Assembly (NCBI RefSeq): GCF_000332475.2
Contig: NZ_AOGX02000008.1
Coordinates: 248,001-312,000 of the forward strand
DNA: 64,000 nucleotides
Source of the DNA: Leptospira yanagawae serovar Saopaulo str. Sao Paulo = ATCC 700523
GTDB taxonomy: Bacteria; Spirochaetota; Leptospiria; Leptospirales; Leptospiraceae
Reading direction: 5' to 3'
Positions 43,415 through 51,943 of the stretch are shown piece by piece. The position numbers were made by a program, and so were the translations under genes. A model generated the notes under the pieces. That model saw only the letters and a program-made list of their open reading frames with translations. It was not told the DNA's origin and searched no databases. The first letter of the stretch is position 1, and each line of letters begins with the position of its first letter.

Positions 43415-45367
43415 ATGATCCAATATGCGGAAGTAGCTCTCAATTTATCTTGGGAGAGTCAAACCTTAACCTACGAAGTGCCTGTTGGCATGGAATCTTT
43501 AAAACCGGGGATACGAGTTGTTGTTCCCTTAAATGGGAAAGAATGGGATGGGGTAATCATTGGAATCCACCAAAATCAACCGAGTTATGAAACACAAAGA
43601 ATATTAAAACAAATTGATATAGAGCCAGTCATTACAAACGAGCAAATGGAACTTGCCCAATGGATGTCTGAGCATTACCTTTCCTCTCTCGGGGAAGCCT
43701 TGTTTCTTATGGTACCGAAAGGAAAAAAAAGGAAAGTTCAAAATCAAAATGATGTAAACGTTCAAAGCCATTTATTACATCCGTTAAATGAAGCCCAGCA
43801 AAAAGCATTTGATGAAATTAAGGGAAATAAAAATTCGAATACCCATTTGTTGTATGGAATCACGGGCAGTGGGAAAACAGAAATATACCTCCATCTGATG
43901 CGAGACATTTTGTTATCACCTACTGGAAGTGTGATATTTCTTGTCCCCGAGATTTCACTCACTTACCCAACGATCACTCGAATCGAAGCCATTTTTCCAA
44001 ACCAAGTTGCCGTTTTACATTCTCATTTACGAATCTCAGAAAAATTTCAAAACTATTTAGATTTAAAAGAAGGAAAAAAAAGAATCTGTATTGGTACAAG
44101 GTCTGCGATCTTTGCTCCACTTTTGGATGTGAAACTTGTGATCATGGATGAGGAACATGATGGTTCTTACAAAGAAAATGGTTCACCTAGGTACCACGCA
44201 CGCCAAGTGGCTTTACAAAGGATTTTAAAAACTAATGGAAAACTACTTTTAGGTTCGGCAACTCCTAGTGTGGAATTGTATTACTTGGCGATGTCAGGGC
44301 AAATTGGGTTTTCCAAATTAGAAAAACGTGCCAATTCCAAAGCAAAATTACCAACCGTCGAGATGTCAGACAAACAAGATGACAAACAACTGGTATCGGG
44401 TGACTTACAATATAAAATTTCAGACCGATTGAAAAAAAAAGAACAAATTATTTTACTACTGAACCGTCGCGGTTACAATCCCTTTATTTTTTCTCCGCAA
44501 ACAAAGGAGTTTGTGCATTGTCCAAAATGTACTGCCACCTTATGTTACCATTCTGACCAATCAGTAAGGTGTCATTTATGTGGTTATAAATCGAGTTTCC
44601 GTAATCTAAAACAAATGTTTGGTGATGATTTGGATCTTTTTGGAGCAGGTACTCAAAAACTAGAAGAGTATTTATTATCACATTTTCCCCAAGCAAGGAT
44701 TGAACGCCTCGATCAGGACAGTTCCAAAAATAAAGATGTTACACGGTTAGTCTTAGAAAAACTAGGGGAAGGAGAACTTGATATCCTCACTGGTACGCAG
44801 ATGATTGCAAAAGGACTCGATTATGCAAACGTAACTCTTGTTGGTATCCTTAACGCCAATCATGGGTTAGGTGTCCCTGACTTTCGGAGTAGCGAAAGAA
44901 CCTATGCCCTTGTATCACAGGTGGCAGGTCGGGCGGGACGCGGAGAAAAACCAGGAGAAGTGATCATACAGTCCAATGACCCAGAACACCCCGTTTTAAA
45001 AATGGCAAAGGACCAAAACTACCCTGCATTTTTTGAATGGGAGTTACAATTTAGAAAGGATCTTTTTTATCCACCCTTTGCAAGATTAGCAAGACTTGTC
45101 TTTCGTTCCAAATATGAAGATGTTGCAAACAAACAATCAGTCATTTATGGAGAACTCATCAAAGAACGGAAAGATGATTCCGTCGTGATGCTTGGACCAA
45201 GCCAATGTCCTTTTTATAAAATCGATAATAATTTCAGGTATCACATTTTGCTTAAAGCCAAATCGATCACAACACTACGTAACCTCCTAAAAGAAACAAA
45301 ACAAAAATTTAAGTTGGATTCCAAATGTTACATTGAATATGATTTGGATCCCTTAGAACTTGTATAA
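43415..45367 (+). CDS. priA: Primosomal helicase PriA (reduced zinc region)
   Basis: Restarts stalled replication forks; 650 aa (E. coli 732). The N-terminal 3'-end-binding domain (about 1-100) is followed by helicase motifs: Walker A YGITGSGKTEIYL (about 146), LVPEISLT, GTRSAIFAPL, MDEEHDGSYKE, LGSATPSVE, then C-terminal LTGTQMIAKGLDY and QVAGRAGRGEKPG. The zinc insert keeps Cys369, Cys372, Cys386 and Cys389 but both members of the flanking CxxC pairs are absent, so only one of the two usual zinc sites remains. It lies 2 bp after a UDG-like gene and 17 bp before fmt; priA-fmt adjacency is common in bacteria. Confidence 0.95.
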   Translation: MIQYAEVALNLSWESQTLTYEVPVGMESLKPGIRVVVPLNGKEWDGVIIGIHQNQPSYETQRILKQIDIEPVITNEQMELAQWMSEHYLSSLGEALFLMVPKGKKRKVQNQNDVNVQSHLLHPLNEAQQKAFDEIKGNKNSNTHLLYGITGSGKTEIYLHLMRDILLSPTGSVIFLVPEISLTYPTITRIEAIFPNQVAVLHSHLRISEKFQNYLDLKEGKKRICIGTRSAIFAPLLDVKLVIMDEEHDGSYKENGSPRYHARQVALQRILKTNGKLLLGSATPSVELYYLAMSGQIGFSKLEKRANSKAKLPTVEMSDKQDDKQLVSGDLQYKISDRLKKKEQIILLLNRRGYNPFIFSPQTKEFVHCPKCTATLCYHSDQSVRCHLCGYKSSFRNLKQMFGDDLDLFGAGTQKLEEYLLSHFPQARIERLDQDSSKNKDVTRLVLEKLGEGELDILTGTQMIAKGLDYANVTLVGILNANHGLGVPDFRSSERTYALVSQVAGRAGRGEKPGEVIIQSNDPEHPVLKMAKDQNYPAFFEWELQFRKDLFYPPFARLARLVFRSKYEDVANKQSVIYGELIKERKDDSVVMLGPSQCPFYKIDNNFRYHILLKAKSITTLRNLLKETKQKFKLDSKCYIEYDLDPLELV

Positions 45368-45384
45368 TTGCATAAGGAAAAAAA

Positions 45385-46353
45385 ATGAAACTCTCAATCG
45401 GATACTTTGGATCCCCAGAACACTCAAAAGATTTATTACAAATGATCCTAGATGCAGGCATCCAAGTGGATTTTGTTGTCACTAATATTGACAAACCTGT
45501 TGGCAGAAAACAAATCCTCACTCCAACTCCTGTGAAAGTTTTAGCAGAAGAAAAAAAAATCCCAGTGATCCAATCTGTAAAACTTCGCACAGATTTAGAT
45601 GCACAAAACTTAATTTTATCTTTCCAATCACCCGTACATGTGGTGTATGCCTATGGTTCCATTGTTCCTGACAATGTGTTTCAGGATCCAAAATGGGGCA
45701 GTGTCAACCTACATGGGAGTTTGCTTCCAAAGTACCGTGGTGCATCCCCTGTCCAAAGTTTTTTACTGAGTGGGGAAAAAACCACCGGGTTTACCATCCA
45801 ATTCCTTGCAAAGGAAGTGGATTCAGGGGATATCATTTCCCAAAAATCTTGGGAAGTGGGTTCCAGTGAAACCACGGGGTCTCTCCTCCAAGCAATCACA
45901 AAAGAAGGTGGGACAGAACTCATTCGTCTCTTAAAGACATTGGAGGAAACGGGGGACCTGTGGAAATCGACTCCCCAAAAACATAACGAAGCCACTCATT
46001 GCCAAAAGATCACGGCAAGCCATAGGCCCATCCTTTGGTCAAAATCGGCATTCGAAATCCACAACCAAATCAGAGCTCTTTACCCCGACCCACTTGCCAC
46101 AACAGAATTTCGTGGGAAAAAACTGATTTTCATTTCTTCCTATTTACCAAATCCAACCGAAGGGATTGTCCCACCACCATCGGAAACAAAACCGGGTTCC
46201 TTTTTTCTGCACCAGAAAAAAAGGCTTTTCTGCCTCTGTGGAGACGGAAACCTGCTTGGTATAGATACCTTACAACCCGAAGGGAAAAAACCCATGAAGG
46301 GATTTGAATTTTTTAATGGGGCGCGGGTTTTGACCGGAGAATCATTTACGTGA
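45385..46353 (+). CDS. fmt: Methionyl-tRNA formyltransferase
   Basis: Formylates initiator Met-tRNA with 10-formyl-tetrahydrofolate; 322 aa, normal length. The N-terminal Rossmann part starts LSIGYFGSPEHSKDLL; the catalytic region has YGSIVPDNVF and SVNLHGSLLPKYRGASPVQ (Asn, His) and the folate-site Asp in KEVDSGDIISQ. The C-terminal OB-like tRNA-binding domain (about 205-322) includes RPILWSKSAFEIHNQIRALYP. ATG 45385 has AAGGAAAA upstream. It overlaps the PASTA gene by 4 bp. def is not adjacent, unlike many genomes. Confidence 0.96.
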   Translation: MKLSIGYFGSPEHSKDLLQMILDAGIQVDFVVTNIDKPVGRKQILTPTPVKVLAEEKKIPVIQSVKLRTDLDAQNLILSFQSPVHVVYAYGSIVPDNVFQDPKWGSVNLHGSLLPKYRGASPVQSFLLSGEKTTGFTIQFLAKEVDSGDIISQKSWEVGSSETTGSLLQAITKEGGTELIRLLKTLEETGDLWKSTPQKHNEATHCQKITASHRPILWSKSAFEIHNQIRALYPDPLATTEFRGKKLIFISSYLPNPTEGIVPPPSETKPGSFFLHQKKRLFCLCGDGNLLGIDTLQPEGKKPMKGFEFFNGARVLTGESFT

Positions 46354-47369
46354 AAGAAAAGTTTCTTAAAATTTTACCTTACAGTGGTTATGTTCTATTT
46401 GTTTCCTTAGGACTCTTAGTTTTTTTTGTGGCAGCCTTCCTCGTGGTAGTTGTCCGTACGAAAGAAGAACAAAAGGTTTTGATGCCGTATGTAATTGGGA
46501 AAAATTACATTGAAGTGCATAATGAGCTGCAACGATTGCAACTCAAAGTCCGATTGGAATCGGAACGAATCCCTGAAAAAACAGATGGGATCATCCTAAG
46601 CCAATCCATTGATGCAGGAAAAGAAGTAGAAGCTGGATCGAAACTTTACCTAACCGTCAACATTGGATTTGATCGGGTGACGATCCCTGATGTCAAAGGA
46701 CAAGATCTAAAACGAGCGAAAGCAATTCTGGAAAAGGTACTATCGGGAGAAGTGTATGTACCGTTACAAATTGGTGGCATAACGTATGTACCTGCTGTGG
46801 GGGATGAGCCCGCGGACACCATCATCGACCAAATCCCAGCACCCGGCAAAGAAACACATTCTGGTGAAAAAATTTACCTTCTGGTGACAGAAGCGAGTAC
46901 TGACAAAAAATCAAACCAAAGTTTGAAAGAGAACAGTGATGAAACAAAGTTGGTTGGCATCCCGGTTCCCTTTGCAGTGGACTATTTACAACGGAAAAAA
47001 ATCCCTTACGCAATCAAAGAAACCACAAAACCAGAGTTTCGTGATTCCCATGGACTTGTATCATCTTATGAATTGAAGCCAACAGGAGCCGAAATTGGAG
47101 CGTATGCATTAAAACCTTCAGCTTCCCTTGTCCATGATTATGAATTTTTAGAGTATGAGATTGATGACGATGATGTTTATTCGGCTAAGGTAAGTTATAC
47201 GAAGCCTGGTGAAGCTGTGGAAATTGAAAAAGAAATTTTAACAAGCCAAACCTTAAAGGAAGATGAAATCCTCCGATTAGTCATCCACAGATCTACTGAT
47301 ACCAAAGTCACATTGGTAGGAAAAGAAACGGGAGTTGCCAAAGTTTGGAAACTAAAAGGAACCTATTAA
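46350..47369 (+). CDS. Membrane-anchored PASTA-domain protein (no kinase)
   Basis: A 339-aa protein with a single N-terminal transmembrane helix (about 10-32, [20 protein letters not shown]) and an external region. PASTA units are visible at about 45-108 ([19 protein letters not shown] ... [18 protein letters not shown]) and about 110-190 ([18 protein letters not shown] ... [18 protein letters not shown]); a third, degenerate unit may follow ([19 protein letters not shown]). PASTA domains bind muropeptides or beta-lactams in PknB kinases and PBPs; here there is no kinase or transpeptidase, so a cell-wall sensing or scaffolding role is inferred. GTG 46350 overlaps fmt. Confidence 0.88.
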   Translation: MKEKFLKILPYSGYVLFVSLGLLVFFVAAFLVVVVRTKEEQKVLMPYVIGKNYIEVHNELQRLQLKVRLESERIPEKTDGIILSQSIDAGKEVEAGSKLYLTVNIGFDRVTIPDVKGQDLKRAKAILEKVLSGEVYVPLQIGGITYVPAVGDEPADTIIDQIPAPGKETHSGEKIYLLVTEASTDKKSNQSLKENSDETKLVGIPVPFAVDYLQRKKIPYAIKETTKPEFRDSHGLVSSYELKPTGAEIGAYALKPSASLVHDYEFLEYEIDDDDVYSAKVSYTKPGEAVEIEKEILTSQTLKEDEILRLVIHRSTDTKVTLVGKETGVAKVWKLKGTY

Positions 47370-47370
47370 G

Positions 47371-48033
47371 ATGAAGATATCAGCATCCATCCTTGCCGCC
47401 AAACTCACGGGACTTGCGACAGAACTCCCAACGTACAAAAAAGAAAGTATCGATCTCATCCACATCGATGTGATGGATGGAAACTTTGTGCCTCAGATTT
47501 CTTTTGGAGAAGCCTTTACAAAAGAAGTGAAGTCACATACAGACATCCCACTTGATGTCCACCTTATGGTGAGTAACCCAGAACTGCATGTTCCGAAATA
47601 CTTTGATCTAAAACCCTATTGCATCACGTTTCATATTGAAACCACGAACTTCTCAGTACGACTTGCAGAAGAGATCAAAAAACAAGGGATCAAAGTGGGT
47701 GTGTCACTGAACCCACAAACCCCTCCTGAATCCATCTCTCAAATTTTGCCTTACCTTGACCTGGTCCTCCTGATGACCGTTGACCCTGGATTTTATGGGC
47801 AGTCCTTTGTGAAGTCGGGATTTGAGAAAATTGCTGCGGTTCGCAAACTCACAAAACCATACAATATCGAACTTGAAGTGGATGGTGGTGTGAACGAATC
47901 CAATATGGAAGAACTCGCAAAACTCGGTGTGGACATCACTGTTGTGGGCTCTGGACTCTATAAAACAGGGGATCCAAACGCTCAGGGCAAAAATTTAAAG
48001 GAACTTGCTGCAAGTGGCCGAACTCGCTCTTGA
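47371..48033 (+). CDS. rpe: Ribulose-phosphate 3-epimerase
   Basis: Interconverts ribulose 5-phosphate and xylulose 5-phosphate in the pentose-phosphate pathway; TIM barrel, 220 aa. Conserved pieces: [45 protein letters not shown], the second catalytic Asp region [14 protein letters not shown] and [12 protein letters not shown], then the phosphate-binding [12 protein letters not shown]. It also supplies the xylulose/sedoheptulose pool from which GmhA draws. ATG 47371 follows the PASTA gene by one base. Confidence 0.96.
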   Translation: MKISASILAAKLTGLATELPTYKKESIDLIHIDVMDGNFVPQISFGEAFTKEVKSHTDIPLDVHLMVSNPELHVPKYFDLKPYCITFHIETTNFSVRLAEEIKKQGIKVGVSLNPQTPPESISQILPYLDLVLLMTVDPGFYGQSFVKSGFEKIAAVRKLTKPYNIELEVDGGVNESNMEELAKLGVDITVVGSGLYKTGDPNAQGKNLKELAASGRTRS

Positions 48034-48080
48034 CAGAACGTCCCTATTTAAAAAACTCGCTAGAAAAGGGGTATTTTTCC

Positions 48081-48338
48081 TTGGTTAAATTAAGATTACA
48101 AAGAACGGGAACAAAAGCAGACCCGCATTATCGCATTGTGGCAGCCGACATTCGTGCACCACGAGATGGTAAATTCATCGAAGCGATTGGTCACTTTCAC
48201 CCAACTGCATCCGCTGTTAAAAAAGCTACTTTCAATGAAGAAAAAACTCTTTCTTGGTTAAAAAAAGGGGCACAACCAACAGATACCGTGCTTGCTCTTT
48301 TGAAAAAAGACGACGTTTGGTCGAAATTCAAAGGTTAA
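48081..48338 (+). CDS. rpsP: 30S ribosomal protein S16
   Basis: Small-subunit assembly protein, 85 aa. The start is TTG 48081, giving [19 protein letters not shown], the standard S16 N terminus; AAAGGGG ends nine bases upstream. Further upstream in-frame codons (to 48030) overlap rpe and are not conserved in S16. The C-terminal half has [20 protein letters not shown] and [17 protein letters not shown]. It opens the conserved rpsP-khpA-rimM-trmD-rplS block. Confidence 0.97.
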   Translation: MVKLRLQRTGTKADPHYRIVAADIRAPRDGKFIEAIGHFHPTASAVKKATFNEEKTLSWLKKGAQPTDTVLALLKKDDVWSKFKG

Positions 48339-48339
48339 T

Positions 48340-48576
48340 TTGGATATGGATTCCTTAGTTCGTTATATCGTGACATCTCTCGTTGACCAACCTGACCAGG
48401 TAGCCGTCAACCAAGTACCCGGAGAGGAAGAAACTGTGATCGAACTTCGGGTGGCTCCCAAAGACCTCGGTAAGGTGATCGGAAAAAACGGAAGGATTGC
48501 GAAGTCACTCCGTACGGTGTTACAAGCCGCGGGAACCAAACAAGGCAAAAACTATACTTTAGAAATTGTCGACTAA
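48340..48576 (+). CDS. khpA: KH-domain RNA-binding protein KhpA (YlqC)
   Basis: A 78-aa single KH domain with [20 protein letters not shown], containing the GxxG loop (GKNG) that contacts RNA. Family members bind ribosomal and small RNAs and affect rRNA processing and cell-wall control; gene order next to rpsP and rimM is typical. TTG 48340 has AAAGG five bases upstream; ATG 48346 is the alternative. It overlaps rimM by 11 bp. Confidence 0.95.
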   Translation: MDMDSLVRYIVTSLVDQPDQVAVNQVPGEEETVIELRVAPKDLGKVIGKNGRIAKSLRTVLQAAGTKQGKNYTLEIVD

Positions 48577-49102
48577 ACCAAGTTTAGTGAAAGTGGGGGT
48601 CTTTGGATCCTCACATGGAATCAAAGGGTTCATCAAAGTTTTCACAGAAGGGGAAACACTGAATTCCCTGAAAGCACCTACCACCTGCACAGTCAATGAC
48701 CCTCTAGGAAAAACATCCACCATCGAAATCGAGTCCATTCGTCCGAATGGGAACCATTTCCTCGTGAAAATCAAAGGGTTCGATACTCCGGAAACCGTTG
48801 TGAAGTATCGTGGTTTTTCCTTGCTTTGGAAAAAAGAAGACCTTCCGAAACCCAATGATGGTGAAATTTATACAGAAGACCTTATCGGTCTTGTGATTGT
48901 ATCCAAAGAAACGAAATCATCTCTTGGTTACCAAGTCACACAAGTGATCGATAACCCAGCTCATCCCATTTTAGAATGTAAACCCATCCAAGGCGAAGGG
49001 GAAACTGTCCTTGTACCGTTCCTGAACCAATTCGTAGGCGATTGGGATTTGGCAAACCAAACCATTGAATGCATTGATTGGGAGCAGTGGTTTGCGCTTT
49101 AA
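48566..49102 (+). CDS. rimM: 16S rRNA processing protein RimM
   Basis: Assists maturation of the 30S head; binds S19; 178 aa. The N-terminal beta-barrel begins [19 protein letters not shown] and the C-terminal PRC-barrel has [24 protein letters not shown] then [20 protein letters not shown]. The start is TTG 48566 inside khpA. It overlaps trmD by 11 bp. Order and length match the rpsP-rimM-trmD-rplS operon of most bacteria. Confidence 0.95.
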   Translation: MSTKPSLVKVGVFGSSHGIKGFIKVFTEGETLNSLKAPTTCTVNDPLGKTSTIEIESIRPNGNHFLVKIKGFDTPETVVKYRGFSLLWKKEDLPKPNDGEIYTEDLIGLVIVSKETKSSLGYQVTQVIDNPAHPILECKPIQGEGETVLVPFLNQFVGDWDLANQTIECIDWEQWFAL

Positions 49103-49745
49103 TTTCATCACCCTTTTCCCCGAAAAAATCATATCCTATTTTGATACCGGAATTCCTGGGAAGGCAGTGAAACAAGGGGTTGTCGAAATCAATCCCATCC
49201 ACTTACGAGACTTTGCTGATAACAAACACCAAAAGGTAGACGATACCATTTATGGAGGAGGGCCTGGCATGCTTTTGCAAGTGGGTCCCATCTACCGCGC
49301 TCTCGAATCCTTGGGAGAAAAAAAGGGGAAGGTCATTTTACTCAGTCCCTCCGGTGAACTGTTCAACCAAACCTTGGCACGTGAAATTTTTGAATCCTCT
49401 GATACCTTTACCTTGATTTCCGGGTATTATGAAGGGGTTGATCATCGTGTCACGGAGCATTTAATTGACAGGGAAGTGGCCATTGGAAACTATGTTATTT
49501 CATCGGGGGATTTAGCTGCTCTCGTTGTGGCGGATTGCCTATCTCGGTTTGTACCGGGTTTTTTGGGGAAGGAAGAAAGCCTTCTAGAAGAATCACACAA
49601 CGAAACGGAAGAATTAGAATACCCCCAGTATACAAAGCCCTATGATTTTATGGGTTGGACGGTTCCAGATGTGCTCCTCGGTGGACATCATGAAGAGATC
49701 CGGAAATGGCGGCAAAAAAACCGCAAAACAAGAAATCATTCTTAG
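49092..49745 (+). CDS. trmD: tRNA (guanine-N1)-methyltransferase
   Basis: Methylates G37 next to the anticodon to prevent +1 frameshifting; SPOUT (knotted) enzyme, 217 aa. The start TTG 49092 gives [16 protein letters not shown], the normal N terminus, with GGAG seven bases upstream. Knot/SAM region: [20 protein letters not shown] and [21 protein letters not shown] with GDLA; the substrate part has [15 protein letters not shown]. The C terminus ([12 protein letters not shown]) is shorter than in E. coli (255 aa). It ends 8 bp before rplS. Confidence 0.96.
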   Translation: MRFNFITLFPEKIISYFDTGIPGKAVKQGVVEINPIHLRDFADNKHQKVDDTIYGGGPGMLLQVGPIYRALESLGEKKGKVILLSPSGELFNQTLAREIFESSDTFTLISGYYEGVDHRVTEHLIDREVAIGNYVISSGDLAALVVADCLSRFVPGFLGKEESLLEESHNETEELEYPQYTKPYDFMGWTVPDVLLGGHHEEIRKWRQKNRKTRNHS

Positions 49746-49753
49746 AGGAAGCC

Positions 49754-50188
49754 ATGAATCAGATTCTAGAAACAGCACTCGCAGGCGAAGCAAAGAACGA
49801 ACTTAATTTCGAAATTGGTGATACTGTAAAAGTTCACTACAAAATCGTTGAATCTGGAAAAGAACGTGTTCAGGTTTACGAAGGTGTTGTGATCTCCATT
49901 GCGAACAAATCACAAAGCAAAACTTTCACTGTAAGACGTGTTTCTTACGATATCGGAGTGGAACGAATTTTCCCTCTTCACAGCCCTCGCATTGCCAAGA
50001 TTGAACTCGTTCGTAAGGGTTCTGTTCGCCGTGCAAAACTTTTTTATCTCCGTGATAAAAAAGGAAAAGCTGGTCGTATCAAAGAAAGAAAAGGCGGACA
50101 AGCAATTGTTGCCAAAGACAAAAAGAGACAGGACGAAGCTTCTAAGGCCGCAAAAGCAGCGGCAGCCACTGAAGCACCTAGCGCATAA
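49754..50188 (+). CDS. rplS: 50S ribosomal protein L19
   Basis: Large-subunit protein at the 30S-50S interface, 144 aa. ATG 49754 follows GAGGAA; the N terminus is a helix ([20 protein letters not shown]) then the SH3-like core [45 protein letters not shown] and [16 protein letters not shown] Lys/Ala-rich C-terminal tail (about 123-144) goes beyond the usual ~115-residue form. It is the last gene of the run; a clear terminator follows 14 bp after the stop. Confidence 0.97.
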   Translation: MNQILETALAGEAKNELNFEIGDTVKVHYKIVESGKERVQVYEGVVISIANKSQSKTFTVRRVSYDIGVERIFPLHSPRIAKIELVRKGSVRRAKLFYLRDKKGKAGRIKERKGGQAIVAKDKKRQDEASKAAKAAAATEAPSA

Positions 50189-50201
50189 TTTCTTTCGATC
50201 T

Positions 50202-50226
50202 AACGGCCATCAAACGGCCGTTTTTT
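50202..50226 (+). terminator. Intrinsic terminator after rplS
   Basis: AACGGCC (50202-50208) pairs perfectly with GGCCGTT (50216-50222), loop ATCAAAC, and the stem runs into TTTTTT (50221-50226). This is a textbook rho-independent terminator and closes the pyrG-rplS run; it also overlaps the open frame of the next gene, rnhB. Confidence 0.88.
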
Positions 50227-50238
50227 CCTGAATTCCAA

Positions 50239-50997
50239 ATCTCCGACTTTGTTTGTTTCTCTTTTGATGAAGCAGGGCGTGGCACACTTGCGGGTCCTGT
50301 ATCTATTGGTTGTGTATCCTTTTCTAGGCAGACATTGGAAAGGATCCAATCAGGTGAAATCTTAAACGGTCTCCGCGACTCCAAAAAAATCCCCGAACCA
50401 AAACGACTCACCCTTCGCAAAGAAATTCTAGAATATGCATCCTTTTGGCATGTAAGCTTTGTGAGTGCAAACTATATTGACAAATTCAATATCAACCAAG
50501 CAATTTTTTATGGAATCAACCGTGCTCTGCCAAAGCACCTAACGGACTTTCGTCGATCAGAAAACCAATCCGTTATGGGATCCAACGCCTCGAAAATTCC
50601 ACAGAAAAACACAACTGAAATCAGTGAAACTGGGAATGGAAACGATTGGGAAGGACCAAAAACAAATTCATTACCCAACAAGCCCTTTCTCTTTTTAGAT
50701 GGGAATTACAAACTGAAAGTCCAAACACCCATTGCAGGGTATCTATCCATTCCCAAAGGAGATGATTTGGTTCCATCCATTTCGGCAGCTTCCATCCTTG
50801 CGAAAACCTACAGAGACGAATACATGGAGAAGATGGATGGAAAATACCCTGGGTATGGGTTTGCCAAACACAAAGGGTATGGAACGGAGGAGCATAGAGA
50901 AGCGCTCCGAAAACTTGGAATTTCTCCCATCCATCGGTTGAGTTTTTGTGATTTTCTCCGAAGGGAAGGGAGTGAACCCTCTCTTTTCTCCGCTTAA
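50239..50997 (+). CDS. rnhB: Ribonuclease HII with non-canonical start
   Basis: Cleaves RNA in RNA-DNA hybrids and single ribonucleotides in DNA. Catalytic residues are seen: FSFDEAGRGTLAGPV, the second Asp in FLFLDGN, and KGDDLVPSISAASILAKTYRD. The essential DEAGRG lies at 50266, and its frame is open back to a TAG at 50179, but holds no ATG, GTG, TTG or CTG in that stretch; the first TTG (50335) is 69 bp inside the domain. Only ATA/ATT/ATC codons are available; I list ATC 50239 (ISDFVCFSFDEAG), just after the rplS terminator, as the best guess (252 aa). An insertion of about 40 residues precedes the second Asp. An unnoticed frameshift or sequence error is the alternative. Confidence 0.85.
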   Translation: MSDFVCFSFDEAGRGTLAGPVSIGCVSFSRQTLERIQSGEILNGLRDSKKIPEPKRLTLRKEILEYASFWHVSFVSANYIDKFNINQAIFYGINRALPKHLTDFRRSENQSVMGSNASKIPQKNTTEISETGNGNDWEGPKTNSLPNKPFLFLDGNYKLKVQTPIAGYLSIPKGDDLVPSISAASILAKTYRDEYMEKMDGKYPGYGFAKHKGYGTEEHREALRKLGISPIHRLSFCDFLRREGSEPSLFSA

Positions 50998-51652
50998 TCC
51001 CTCGGATCCTATCTTAAGCCAACTCTTTCGTTTGGTCGGGAAACCAATAGCATCGTTGTCGGAAAGAACAATGCCCTCGGAGTTTTTACAAAAAACAAAA
51101 CTCGAAAGCCAAACAAGTTCCTTTCGCTCCGAGAAGGTCACCGGAAGCAGAAACCAAACTCTTAAAGGAATGCAAGAGGGAGTCCATCCGAATGCCAATC
51201 CAAAGCCAAAAGAAATTTCCCGATGGGAAGCCTTCACTCAACATGCAACCCAAGGGCCAGAACCCCAATCCTCAGACAAAACAACAATAGGCACGATTTG
51301 GAACTATTTCCTTGGGGAAACAAAAGCTTCTGATTGTTTCACCTATCACACTCACAAAAGAAAAGAAAATCTAACCATGGTTGTAGAACCCAATCAAAAA
51401 GGCTTTGCACTCTATGTGTTTTGGAAAGCAGAGGGGTTTGGACCTTATGGAATCATTTTTTATTACGAACCAGAAAAACAAAATCCAATTCGGATTGAAA
51501 TTCTGTCCGACGGAGTGGGTACAATTCCATCTTTTCCTTCTCGTCCCTCCCTCAAACAAATGTTACAGGATTTGATAAGGGACTTCCCCCAAATTGGTGA
51601 GATTCATTTTGAAGTCTGGAATGATACGAACTTTAACGGGGATTATAGATGA
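50972..51652 (+). CDS. FliK C-terminal-like protein (YlqG position)
   Basis: A 226-aa protein with a Pro/Ser/Gln-rich, low-complexity first half (about 1-90) and a folded second half (about 100-226) containing LTMVVEPNQKGFALYVFWKA, FGPYGIIFYYEPEK and a late helical part LKQMLQDLIRDFPQIGEIHF. The layout (disordered front, beta-rich back) and the position between rnhB and an FlhB-tail gene recall B. subtilis ylqG, which is FliK-like. The start GTG 50972 has AAGGG six bases upstream; GTG 50948 is possible. It overlaps rnhB by 26 bp and the next gene by 4 bp. The FliK link is inference. Confidence 0.65.
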   Translation: MNPLFSPLNPSDPILSQLFRLVGKPIASLSERTMPSEFLQKTKLESQTSSFRSEKVTGSRNQTLKGMQEGVHPNANPKPKEISRWEAFTQHATQGPEPQSSDKTTIGTIWNYFLGETKASDCFTYHTHKRKENLTMVVEPNQKGFALYVFWKAEGFGPYGIIFYYEPEKQNPIRIEILSDGVGTIPSFPSRPSLKQMLQDLIRDFPQIGEIHFEVWNDTNFNGDYR

Positions 51653-51909
51653 AACCGAAGATGGTGGCACTTGCGTATCATCCAAATGAAGATAAAGCTC
51701 CCAAACTTGTGGCAAAAGCTGAGGGGAACCTCGCCAAAAACTTAGTACGAATCGCAAGTGAGGCTGGCGTTTTCATTGTCAAAGATGAAGTGATGGTGAA
51801 TACACTCGCACATCTCCCAAATGGGAAAGAAATTCCAAGAGAATTGTATGAAGTTGTCGCCGCCGTCTTTCGGATTCTGGTTTTGGAACGAGAAAAGAAA
51901 AACAATTGA
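51649..51909 (+). CDS. FlhB C-terminal-domain-like protein (YlqH/FlhX type)
   Basis: An 86-aa protein matching only the cytoplasmic tail of the flagellar export switch FlhB: VALAYHPNEDKAPKLVAKAEGNLAKNLVRIA, then VFIVKDEVMVNTLA and GKEIPRELYEVVAAVFRIL. The NPTH autocleavage site of full FlhB is absent, as expected for this group. In other bacteria such proteins can replace the processed FlhB tail in export of filament proteins. It overlaps the FliK-like gene (ATGA). There are no other flagellar genes nearby. Confidence 0.9.
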   Translation: MKPKMVALAYHPNEDKAPKLVAKAEGNLAKNLVRIASEAGVFIVKDEVMVNTLAHLPNGKEIPRELYEVVAAVFRILVLEREKKNN

Positions 51910-51943
51910 TGTTTCTAAGCTTCTTACTAAGATTTACGCAATT

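Noticed and set aside
48030..48080. N-terminal extension of S16
   Set aside because: It overlaps rpe, is not part of the S16 family, and a good Shine-Dalgarno precedes TTG 48081.
50335..50997. RNase HII starting at TTG 50335
   Set aside because: This start would remove the DEAGRG catalytic motif, which is encoded in the same open frame just upstream at 50266.
51821..51943. N-terminal extension of the HD-GYP protein
   Set aside because: It overlaps the FlhB-like gene in another frame and has no family match; ATG 51944 gives the expected start.
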